This document shows positions 14,889 through 22,900 of a stretch of 27,783 nt of DNA, one piece after another. Source of the DNA: JAJZAM01 sp027391075. GTDB lineage: Bacteria; Actinomycetota; Acidimicrobiia; Acidimicrobiales; Palsa-688. A program made the position numbers and the translations under genes. Positions within the stretch are counted from its first letter, which is position 1. Each line of letters begins with the position of its first letter. Location of the stretch: contig DAHYHI010000114.1 in NCBI GenBank assembly GCA_027391075.1, forward strand, positions 1-27,783. Reading direction: 5' to 3'. Below the pieces are notes generated by a model, which worked only from the letters and a program-made list of their open reading frames with translations, was not told where the DNA came from and did not search any database.

Positions 14889-15962
14889 GTGACAGATATC
14901 GCGGAGATACTCGACCCGGCCGCCCTGGAAGTCCAGATTGCCGGCGGGCTGATCACCCGACGCCGGCTGGCCGGTACGTCGATCGTCGTGTACAACTACA
15001 CGGCGCGCGCCGCTTCCAAAAATTTGTGGACCGTCGAGACCGTTCACTGTCGAGGCCTGGTCGTCGACGAGGCTTCCGGCGTGGTGCTGGCCCGGCCTTT
15101 CGCTAAGTTCTTCGACCTCGACCACACCTCCGTGCCCACTGGCGGTCCGATCGTCGCCTCCGAGAAGGTGGACGGTTCCCTGGGTGTCCTCTACCGGCGC
15201 TCTGACGGTTGGGCGATCACCACCCGGGGCGACCCGAACTCGTGGCAGGCGGCGGCAGCCACCGAACTTTGGAGGAACCGGCATGGGAGTGTGACCCCGC
15301 CTGACGGTGTCACCTGGCTTTTCGAGATCGTCCTACCGGAGAACCGTGTCGTCGTCGACTACGGGGAACGCCGGGAGCTGATCGGCTTGGCCGCAATCGA
15401 CATCGCCACCGGACGGGACATCGGACTGCCCCAAGGCTTCGACGGGCCTATGGCCGAACGTGTCGACTGCTCGGACGGGCATCTCGCCGAGATACTCGGC
15501 GAGATGGAGCGCCAAGGAAACCGCGAAGGACTGGTCCTCCTATGGCCCGACGACAACGTGCGCGCCAAGGTGAAACTTGCCGCATACACAAGGTTGCACC
15601 GGCTGCTCTTCGCCACGTCCACGAAGACCGTGTGGGAGGCGCTCGTCGCGGGTGATGATCCGCTCGCCGGCTACGACAACACCCCAGACGAGTTACGGGC
15701 TTTCGTAGCAGAACGTGCGCAGCGGATGCGCCGCCGTCACGAGCAGCTGGTCGCCGGGGCCGAAGCGTTCGTCTACAGGCTGGGCCCGCACGTGAGGGCC
15801 GACCGCCGGCTGGCGGCGCAAGAGATCAAAAAGGCGGCGCAGCCGGGACTGTGCTTCCTCGCGTTGGACGGCCACACGCAAGGTTTGCGGGACGCCGCGT
15901 GGAAGCTGGTGCGCCCCGCCCGGGCCGAAATGTTCGCCACAGAAGACGAAACCAACGATTGA
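14889..15962 (+). CDS. T4 Rnl1-like RNA ligase
   Basis: This ATP-dependent nucleotidyltransferase would join RNA ends through a lysine-AMP intermediate. Motif I is K93-V-D-G-S (SEKVDGSLGVLY), the adenylated lysine. Then come TTRGDPNSWQ, the WLFEIVLPENRVVVDY block (motif IIIa-like, E146), REGLVLLWP (motif IV, E213) and KVKLAAY (motif V, K227/K229). Before motif I, VVYNYTARA and CRGLVVD...ARPFAKFF match the Rnl1 N-terminus. The C-terminal helical part, about 115 residues, is unlike T4. I chose GTG 14889 because the family alignment starts with DIAEILDPAALE; the frame is open from 14745. Length 357. No kinase-phosphatase partner is seen, but a phosphoribosyltransferase follows at 16201. Confidence 0.85.
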   Translation: MTDIAEILDPAALEVQIAGGLITRRRLAGTSIVVYNYTARAASKNLWTVETVHCRGLVVDEASGVVLARPFAKFFDLDHTSVPTGGPIVASEKVDGSLGVLYRRSDGWAITTRGDPNSWQAAAATELWRNRHGSVTPPDGVTWLFEIVLPENRVVVDYGERRELIGLAAIDIATGRDIGLPQGFDGPMAERVDCSDGHLAEILGEMERQGNREGLVLLWPDDNVRAKVKLAAYTRLHRLLFATSTKTVWEALVAGDDPLAGYDNTPDELRAFVAERAQRMRRRHEQLVAGAEAFVYRLGPHVRADRRLAAQEIKKAAQPGLCFLALDGHTQGLRDAAWKLVRPARAEMFATEDETND

Positions 15963-16200
15963 AGCAACCGCACGGTAACCCACCCGGACAGACGGGGCGG
16001 TCACCAGAATCCACTTCGGGGCCAAACGAGGAAAGCCCAGCTGGCCCGAAGCTTCGCCAGCGGCAAATTAGGAGAGCGCGTGGACGTCGAGGTCGAAGCA
16101 AGAGACTCGCGAGTAGGATCGTCGAAGGGACCCGACGGGCGTCGCTTGCCGGGCTACGAGCATCATACGAACTGAGCAGACCGGACACGAAAAGGCGAGG
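15963..16200. other. Gap between ligase and phosphoribosyltransferase genes
   Basis: No convincing gene is seen. A long plus-strand frame crosses it (15851-16204) but its sequence is arginine-rich and unlike a protein. No clear terminator or riboswitch could be recognised, so the two flanking genes may be cotranscribed. Confidence 0.3.
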
Positions 16201-16704
16201 ATGAGCGACACCGAGACACACAAGATTGAGACGCTCACCTGGGAAGACTTCGGCCGGGCCAGCCGCCAACTCGCCCAGCAGGTGGCCGACAGCGGGTACC
16301 AGCCCGACCTGATGGTCGCCATAGCCAGAGGAGGCCTTCCCATAGGAGGAGCGCTCGCCTACTCGCTCGGCATGAAGAACTGCACCGCTATCAACGTGAA
16401 GTTCTACACCGGCATCGACGCCCGCCTCGACGTGCCCGTCCTGCTGCCACCCACTCCCCCACTGGTAGACCTGGCGGGACTCGACGTGCTCTTAGCCGAC
16501 GACGTAGCAGACTCCGGCGAAACCCTTGCCATGGTCGTCGACATGCTCAAAGGCCACGTCAACGCGCTACGCACCGCCGTCCTCTACCACAAGCCGCGCT
16601 CGGTCATAGTCCCCGACTACACCTGGTCCACCACCAGCGACTGGATCCACTTCCCCTGGGACGAACCCCCGGTAGTCCCCAACACCCCACCCGACGCAGG
16701 CTAG
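16201..16704 (+). CDS. Phosphoribosyltransferase (xanthine/hypoxanthine type)
   Basis: The 167-residue product has the type I phosphoribosyltransferase fold, which transfers ribose-5-phosphate from PRPP to a base. The PRPP loop is clear: LDVLLADDVADSGETLAMVV (D100, D101, then SGET). LMVAIARGGLPIGGALAYSL is the usual second strand-helix, and WIHFPWDEPP is the typical end of gpt-like enzymes. ATG 16201 follows AAGGCGAGG. Base specificity cannot be settled from sequence; the family also includes proteins adapted for nucleotide signalling or stress. It follows the RNA ligase by 238 bp on the same strand. Confidence 0.85.
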   Translation: MSDTETHKIETLTWEDFGRASRQLAQQVADSGYQPDLMVAIARGGLPIGGALAYSLGMKNCTAINVKFYTGIDARLDVPVLLPPTPPLVDLAGLDVLLADDVADSGETLAMVVDMLKGHVNALRTAVLYHKPRSVIVPDYTWSTTSDWIHFPWDEPPVVPNTPPDAG

Positions 16705-16714
16705 AGCAGGCACC

Positions 16715-16747
16715 GGCCGCCGGCAGCGTCGAATCAGCCGGGCGGCC
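16715..16747 (+). terminator. Hairpin after the phosphoribosyltransferase gene
   Basis: GGCCGCCGGC (16715-16724) pairs with GCCGGGCGGCC (16737-16747) with one bulged base, around a 12-base loop. It starts 11 bp after the stop codon. The stem is GC-rich but lacks a T-run, so a terminator is probable rather than certain. Confidence 0.5.
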
Positions 16748-17185
16748 TCCTGACTGGTCGACCGGATCTGCTCGGCCGACATCCGCTAGCTCAAGCTGCG
16801 GGGCAGCGGATCGCCTCCGCCGTTGCCGCGCAGACCGCCAGCAGCGTGTGAGGAGCGTCGCAGCGGGAGGCCTTGATCTCTGGTAGTCCACCACGACCGG
16901 GTTTGCGCTCACAGCGCCGAATATCCCCTGCCGATCTCAAATGACATACCGGTCGGGCGCTGGCTCGTCGAGTCGAGAGTCGCTCAGCATAGCGAGGTGG
17001 AGCTAACTACGTGGATGCTCCTCCTACCGGCGTATTCTTACTCCGGTAACCGGAGCATGGCCGCTAGCGGTACTTTCCGGGCTATTGCCTGTGAGGTGGT
17101 AAATGCGCAGGTGGGAGGGGGTGTTTCGGTCCGGTCTGCGTATTACCTAACCGAGGGAGGTCTGGATCGTTTGGTCAGGGTTTAG
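16748..17185. other. Region without a confident gene, left of IS1380
   Basis: A minus-strand frame from ATG 16782 starts MSAEQIRSTSQEAARLIRR, helical, but soon runs antisense into the phosphoribosyltransferase. A plus-strand frame (16997-17185) ends exactly at the IS1380 edge, its stop being made of the flanking TAG. A perfect 7-bp inverted repeat around one base, CTCCGGT-A-ACCGGAG, lies at 17041-17055. None of these can be tied to a known family. Confidence 0.3.
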
Positions 17186-18797
17186 CCTTGATACACCGCG
17201 TAGCGGCATGAACTGACGCTCGCGTATCCGCGGAAAATGCCCCCATTGCTGGGAGAATTGCGGTTACTGACGCCGTAGTTCTCGCCCACAAAGGAGGCAC
17301 TTTCTGTGAAGCCAGTATCGCGCGGCATCGACCGCGTCGCGGTGACCTTCGACGAGCCCAACCTGGTGGCCAACGCCGGGCTGTTGCTCGTCGCCACGCT
17401 GGCCACACGGCTCGGCCTCGAGCGCCTGGCCAACGCCACGATCGATCTCTCGGGGCGGGTCGGAGGCTTTCAGCCCGGCCGAAAGATCCTGACCATCGTG
17501 CACGCCATGGTGGCCGGCGCCACCCACATCGACCACGCCGACATGCTGCGGGCCGGCTCGACCGGAGAGGTGCTCGGACATCGGGTGATGGCGCCGTCGA
17601 CCCTGGGCACCTTCTTGCGCGCTTTCACCTTCGGCCACGTCCGCCAGTTCGAAAAGCTCGTCGGCGAGGCTCTCGCGGCGGCGTGGGCGCTCGGGGCCGG
17701 ACCCAAAGACGAGCGCCTGGTGATCGACGTCGACTCCACCATCGACGAGGTGTACGGCAAGAAGAAGATCGGCGCCGCCTACGGCTACACCAAGGTGCTG
17801 GGCTACCACCCGCTGCTGGCCACCTGGGCCAAGACCGGCGAGATCCTCCACGCCCGGCTGCGCAAGGGTTCGGCCAACACTCAGCGCGGCATCAAGCGCT
17901 TCAGCGAAGAGCTCATCGCCCGGGTGCGCCGGGCCGGGGCAACGGGACAGATCGTCATGCGCTTCGACTCGGGCTTTTGGTCCAAGGACACCATCGCCGT
18001 CCTCGAGCGCCTCGGCGTCTCCTACACCATGGCCGTGCGCACGAACACCAAGGGCCTGGCCCAGGCCATCGCGGCCATCACCGAAGACGCCTGGACGCCG
18101 ATCGAGTACCCCGAAGGGGGACAGGCCGCCGTCGCCGAGACCACGTATAAGGGCATCCGCCTCGTCGTGCGCCGCACCCGACTCGTCGGTCCCCAGGCCA
18201 CCTTGTGGCCCAACTGGCGTCACTTCGCCTTCTTGACCGACCTCGACGGTCCCGCCACAGAGATCGACGCCTTTCACCGCCAGCACGCGACGGTCGAGCT
18301 CGCCATCGACGACTGGAAGGAGGGAGCAGGCATGGAGCACTGCCCCTCGGGCAACTTCAGCGCCAATGGGGCCTGGCTGTGCTGCGCCGTCCTCGCCCAC
18401 AACCTCATCCGCTGGAGCGCTGCGCTGGGCGACCTGATCGAAGAGAACGAGACGCTCGTCGTGGCGCGCACCTTGCGCACCCGCTATTTCGCCGTCCCGG
18501 CCCGCCTCGTCAACCGTTCGGGGCGCCCCACGTTGCGCATGCCGACGCAATGGCCCTGGCGTGTCAAGTTCTCCCACGCGCTGACGAACCTGCGCGCCGT
18601 CGCCTTCGCTCCGACCTGAGCACCGTCTGCGCGGACCGGCGTGGCCGCAGACGAGCACCCCACACGCTGACAACCGAGCGGTCCAAGAGCCTCTGGTCGA
18701 GCACGTCTCGACACACGAGCGGCGGCCAGAAGTCCTAACCAACTTTCCAAAACTGCAACAGGGACGAACTGATATGGGCCTACGCGGTGGATCGAGG
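17186..18797 (+). mobile_element. Complete IS1380-family insertion sequence
   Basis: The element is about 1.6 kb with one transposase gene. Its ends are inverted repeats: CCTTGATACACCGCGTAG (17186-17203) and, on the other strand, CCTCGATCCACCGCGTAG (18797 to 18780), 16 of 18 identical. The flanks TTTAG (17181-17185) and CTTAG (18798-18802) agree at 4 of 5 bases, in line with the 4-5 bp duplications of this family after one mutation. It landed beside an IS1182 remnant. Confidence 0.85.
17306..18619 (+). CDS. IS1380-family transposase
   Basis: The 437-residue DDE transposase is intact. The first acidic residue is in LVIDVDSTIDEVYGKKKIGA, the second in GQIVMRFDSGFWSKDTIAVL and the glutamate in HRQHATVELAIDDWKEGAGM, the usual order in IS1380. 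The C-terminal CCAVLAHNLIRWSAALG segment is also typical. GTG 17306 follows AAAGGAGG with 8 bases between. Codon use is very GC-rich and regular, unlike the decayed sequence around it, which suggests a recent arrival. It probably can still transpose. Confidence 0.95.
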   Translation: MKPVSRGIDRVAVTFDEPNLVANAGLLLVATLATRLGLERLANATIDLSGRVGGFQPGRKILTIVHAMVAGATHIDHADMLRAGSTGEVLGHRVMAPSTLGTFLRAFTFGHVRQFEKLVGEALAAAWALGAGPKDERLVIDVDSTIDEVYGKKKIGAAYGYTKVLGYHPLLATWAKTGEILHARLRKGSANTQRGIKRFSEELIARVRRAGATGQIVMRFDSGFWSKDTIAVLERLGVSYTMAVRTNTKGLAQAIAAITEDAWTPIEYPEGGQAAVAETTYKGIRLVVRRTRLVGPQATLWPNWRHFAFLTDLDGPATEIDAFHRQHATVELAIDDWKEGAGMEHCPSGNFSANGAWLCCAVLAHNLIRWSAALGDLIEENETLVVARTLRTRYFAVPARLVNRSGRPTLRMPTQWPWRVKFSHALTNLRAVAFAPT

Positions 18798-18802
18798 CTT
18801 AG

Positions 18803-19251
18803 TTAGGCGACTCAGGCTACTTTCGCGAAGCATTCTACTCCCAAGCCGGTCTCAGCGGCGCGCCCAAGACCGTCCTCGCCGACGCCGACTACTGCTCGGA
18901 GGACAACCTCGCGGCCGTCGAGGACCTCGGCCCCGACGTGCTCGCCGCCACTGGTCGCGAGCGTCACGGCGAGAAGTTCCAAAAGTCCCCGCGGGCCCGA
19001 TCCCAAAAGACGCCACCCGTCGTGAGCGAATGGCTCGCCGCCTGCGGACGAAGAAGGGGCGGGCCGACTACGCCCGCAGAAAGGCGATCGTCGAACCAGC
19101 CTTCGGGCAGATGCAACTCCGACAGCACGCCGGCGCGCTCCGCCTGCGCGGCCGGGCCGGTGCCCAGGGCGAGTGGACCCGCCACGTCATCTGCCACAAC
19201 CTGCGCAAGCTCGCCAACGCAGGCGGAATGGCCGTGCTGGCGCTGGCATGA
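18803..19251 (+). pseudogene. IS1182-family transposase, C-terminal part with -1 frameshift
   Basis: The first frame reads DSGYFREAFYSQAGLSGAPK, then TVLADADYCSEDNLAAVEDL and ATGRERHGEKFQKSPR. The next, one frame over, reads GPIPKDATRRERMARRLRTK, then ARRKAIVEPAFGQMQLRQHA and WTRHVICHNLRKLANAGG to TGA 19249-19251. LADAxYCSExNL, ATGRExHG, RRKxxVEPxFGQ and HNLxKL are IS1182 marks. The frames rejoin with one G added to the GGG at 18993-18995. The N-terminal half is absent; sequence left of IS1380 does not supply it. It was truncated before or by the IS1380 insertion. Confidence 0.85.
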
Positions 19252-19373
19252 GGGGCTCGCAGTCCCCGTGCGGCCGTCTTGGACCCGGCACACGGCCCGT
19301 CCTCACCCTCGAATCGAAAGTGATCACGCCGACATCGGCATCTACGTCCCCCCGAACTGGTGCTGCGCCCGGT

Positions 19374-19544
19374 TCAGACCCACGCTCCTAGGCGTTGATG
19401 GCCGGCTGACCGGGCGGCCTCGACGAGCTTGGCTGTGTGTTCGGCCTGTTGGCGGTGGACTGGCAGAAACTGGACTGTCGTCCGGAAATCCGGGCACATC
19501 AAACACGCGTTGGGATGGGGACAGTCTTGTTGGCGCGGACGGCC
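19374..19544 (-). pseudogene. Tn554-type site-specific recombinase, C-terminal remnant
   Basis: On the minus strand the frame reads CGRPRQQDCPHPNACLMCPD, then FRTTVQFLPVHRQQAEHTAK and LVEAARSAGHQRL. The cysteine pattern CPxPNACLxCPxFxTTxxFLPxHR and the following helix are characteristic of the C-terminal end of Tn554-like tyrosine recombinases and related integrases. The catalytic R-H-R-Y domain is missing: upstream sequence switches to ISL3 material near 19560. The frame is open from 19649, but only the part given shows the likeness. Confidence 0.6.
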
Positions 19545-19569
19545 GCAGTAGCCGTAGCGCTCACGGCTC

Positions 19570-19872
19570 GATCCGATCAAGGAGTTCGCCGGCACCGTCG
19601 AGGCCCACTGGGACCGGATCCTCGCTTGGCAGAAGCACCGGCTCAGCACCGGGCTCCTCTAGGGCACGAACTCGCTCGTGCAGGCAGCCAAACGCTGGAC
19701 TCGTGGCTACCGCTCGAAGGAGAAGAAGATCACCTTCTCCTACCTAATCGCCGGCAAGCTCCCAGCACCCCAAATCCACACGATCAAGCGAGAAACCCTA
19801 TTTCGGCCCACACGGGTGGGCCAAAATAGGGACTTGTTCAGCTTGGTGGATTGCGTCAAGATGCTACCCTGA
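19570..19872 (+). pseudogene. ISL3-family transposase, C-terminal remnant with internal stop
   Basis: The frame reads DPIKEFAGTVEAHWDRILAW, QKHRLSTGLL, a TAG stop, then GTNSLVQAAKRWTRGYRSKE and SYLIAGKL. RLSxGLLEGxNSLVQAAKxxARGYRS...YLIAGKL is the C-terminal signature of ISL3 transposases; the stop replaces the conserved glutamate codon (GAG to TAG), a key catalytic position. Likeness ends near 19790, before the hairpin at 19796-19831, although the frame stays open to 19872. It is dead. Confidence 0.75.
19796..19831. terminator. 16-bp near-perfect hairpin before the S53 peptidase
   Basis: CCCTATTTCGGCCCAC (19796-19811) pairs with GTGGGCCAAAATAGGG (19816-19831) at 15 of 16 positions around the loop ACGG. 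It stands between the ISL3 remnant and the peptidase promoter region. It may be a bidirectional terminator insulating the peptidase gene, or two abutted element ends. No T-run follows on the plus strand. Confidence 0.45.
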
Positions 19873-19955
19873 GGGATCGCGTTCATAGAGTTGCGGCATG
19901 TGGCCGTGTCGGCCATGACAAGCCCTTGCGGGGTACGCACGAGGGAGGCCCAGCA

Positions 19956-22900
19956 TTGAGAGGTGAGGGAAAGAGGCCAAGGCGGCTCTCGTTGCTCGCG
20001 ACGAGCGCTATCGCACTCGTCGGGCTTGTCGCCTCGGCGGCAACATCCAACTTCGCTAGCCTGGCCGCTGTCGCTGAGACGACACCAAGCTCGGCAGTGG
20101 TCCGCCTGGCTGGTTCGACGGTAGCGACGTTGGGCTCCAGCCACGTTACTCCGCTCAAGGAGAGTCGAGCGGAGCTCTCGCAGCCGGTCAGCGTCACAGT
20201 AACCTTGAAGCGGGCCAACCAGGTCGGCTTCGACTCCTATTTGGCAGGGGTCGAGAATCCCTCCTCAATACTCTACAAACACTATCTGAGCCAGGCTCAG
20301 CTGGTCGCTGCGTTCGGCCCAAGTGCGACCGCGTACGACTCGGTGCGCTCGTGGCTGACCTCGGAGGGTTTCAGCGTAGTCGAAGGCTCCGCCGACAGGC
20401 TGACTATAACGGTGAAGGGCACCCGGGCCGTAGCCGAGAAAGCCTTTGAGACCACGATCGACGACTACAGCCTCGACGGCCGCGCCGTGTACGCCAACAG
20501 CGAGGACCCGGCCATGCCCGCGTCTATAGCTGGCTACGTACAGTCGGTCGCAGGCCTCGACAACATCGCTCGACCAGCGGCGACCCCCAAAACTGCCAGC
20601 GTCGCAACATCAGCTCCGCGACCGGCGAACGTGAGGGATCCGAAGCTTGTCAACCAGACCTGCATCGGGGCGATTCCAAGTCTGATTAGCCGGATTGGCG
20701 ACCTACAAAACCTCACCAGCGTCTTGACTGGCAGCAACGTGGACTGGTCGGTAGTAGCCGGCGTCCTCGGTTTGATGTCGGTTGCCCTGGCCAACCTCTT
20801 GGCTCCGCTCACGGTCGTCGCAGGTTCGGTGGCGGCCGGCTGGCAGGTCGGCACCTGCCTCGCTTACTGGATCGGTTACTACAAGAACACCGGCAACCCC
20901 AACCCTTTCAAGTTCGGCACGAATGGTAAGGGGAATTGGGGGTTCGGCGACCCACCCCAGAAGCTAGGTCTGCTCGAATATGACACTTTCGCACCTTCCG
21001 ACGTAGCAGACTGGCTTTCCGTCGAAGGTCTCTCTTCGAGCCTCCTGAGCCAGCTGAGCTCGCAGCCGGTCGACGGTGGGGTAGCCCGGCCTGGCCCGGA
21101 CGAAGCCGAAGTGCTCTTAGACATCGAAGCGGCGATTCTCGCCGACCCGACCGCCAACTACGTAGTCTTCGACGCTCCGGCGTCGACGTCGTTCGAAGCG
21201 ATGTTCAACGCTATGCTAGGCGACGGCGTCACGGTTATCTCCAACTCATGGGCGCAGTGCGAGGACCAAACCAGCTCAGCCGAAGCCGATGCGATCAACT
21301 CAGTGCTCGCCGAAGCGGCCGCGAGTGGGGTAGCCGTGGTCAACGCTACCGGAGATCACGGGTCGGCTTGCCTAGACGGCAGCGGCGACACGGTCAGTGT
21401 GCCCGCCGATTCTCCCAATGCCATCGCCGTCGGGGGGACCACCCCTGTGTACGGTCCTGGCCTGGTTCACGCCGGGGAGTACTGGTGGGGAGACCCGGTG
21501 GCAGGGGGCGGCTCGACCGGCGGGTCAGGTGGTTACGGCGTGTCGAAATACTTCTCCCGCCCCTCCTTTCAGGACGGGTACACCAATGCGGCTGGGAGAT
21601 CCGTTCCTGATCTGGTGGTCGACGCAGATCCCAATCAGGGGCTCGAGATATGCGAGGCCAGCTCCGGCGGCTGCCCGACGGGAGTCCTCTACGGAGGGAC
21701 AAGCATGGCCGCGCCGGAACTGGCCGGTTTGATCGCCTCGATGAACGCTGACCTCGGATCGGACGCTGGAAACCTCGATCCTCTATTCTACTCGGCGGCA
21801 AAAGCCTCTCCTGGCACCTTCAACTCCATTCTCGGCACCGACGGGGACTTCTCCCACGTCGGACTGGGTTCGCCCAACTTCGACCTGATAGGACGCTACG
21901 TCACCGGCCAAACACTCAGTTCTGTTGACCCGAGCCTTTCGAAAGTTGCCACGTTGACAGGCTCAACCCCAGCCGACGGAACGGCAGGCGCTTTAGTGCA
22001 CGTCGTGCTTTACGATACTTCTGGATTCCCGGTACCAGACAAAGCCGTGACCCTTCGAACCGGCAATTCACGGACGGCGGACATAACAGCGATGTCCGGC
22101 ACCACCGACACTTCGGGAGAGGCCTCCTTCGAGATAACAGACACCGTCCCGGAGACTCTAACCCTGATTGCCACAGACACCACCGACGGTGCCGTGCTCG
22201 CGAATCAGCCGACAGTAACTTTTGTTCCTCCGCCCGCCGTCAGTGGCAGTGTGACCGTCAGTCCCAACGACGTGACCGCTGATGGGTCGACGGCCGCTAC
22301 CGTCACCGTTACTCTACGTGACGGCAAGGGTCAGCCTGCGGTATCCAAGACCGTGTCGGTATCGGAGGGGTCAGGTCACGCAGTGATCACCGGCACAGGA
22401 CCGACCCCGGGGGTTACCGGCAACGCAGGGACCGCGACGTTTACCGTGACAGACGAGACGGCCGAGACGATCACCGTATCCGCGACCGACGTGACCGACG
22501 GGAATCTGCCGATACCGGCGGCGACTGGAACTTCGCCGTCGATCACCTTCACCGGTGGCTCCGTTTCGAACAACTGCCCAATTCCGTCCGTAAGCGCCGC
22601 TACCGGCTACCAACTGTCGAATTTCGCGAGCGGGTTCTACGACGGCAGTCTCGCACACGTGGTGGGCTGCAGCGGGGTCGCCGCCGCAGCATGGGACTCG
22701 TCCGGAAGCCTGTTGGCACCAGATTCACTGACTGGAAATGTGTATAAGTTTGGACCCAGCGGAGGAACCGCTAACGACGCTAACAAACTCACAGCCACAG
22801 CGTTGGGACTGTACCTTTCGTCCGTGGTCGTCGGCAAGAACGGTGATATATACGCTTTGCAGACCTATACTTGCCACGCGACGACGTGCCCCTCCACCGC

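Noticed and set aside
15851..16204. 117-codon plus-strand frame between ligase and phosphoribosyltransferase
   Set aside because: It overlaps the ligase 3' end out of frame, is arginine-rich and has no ribosome site.
17264..18742. 492-codon open frame antisense to the IS1380 transposase
   Set aside because: It mirrors the GC-rich transposase codons; the plus strand has clear DDE motifs and a ribosome site, and the antisense product shows no family pattern.
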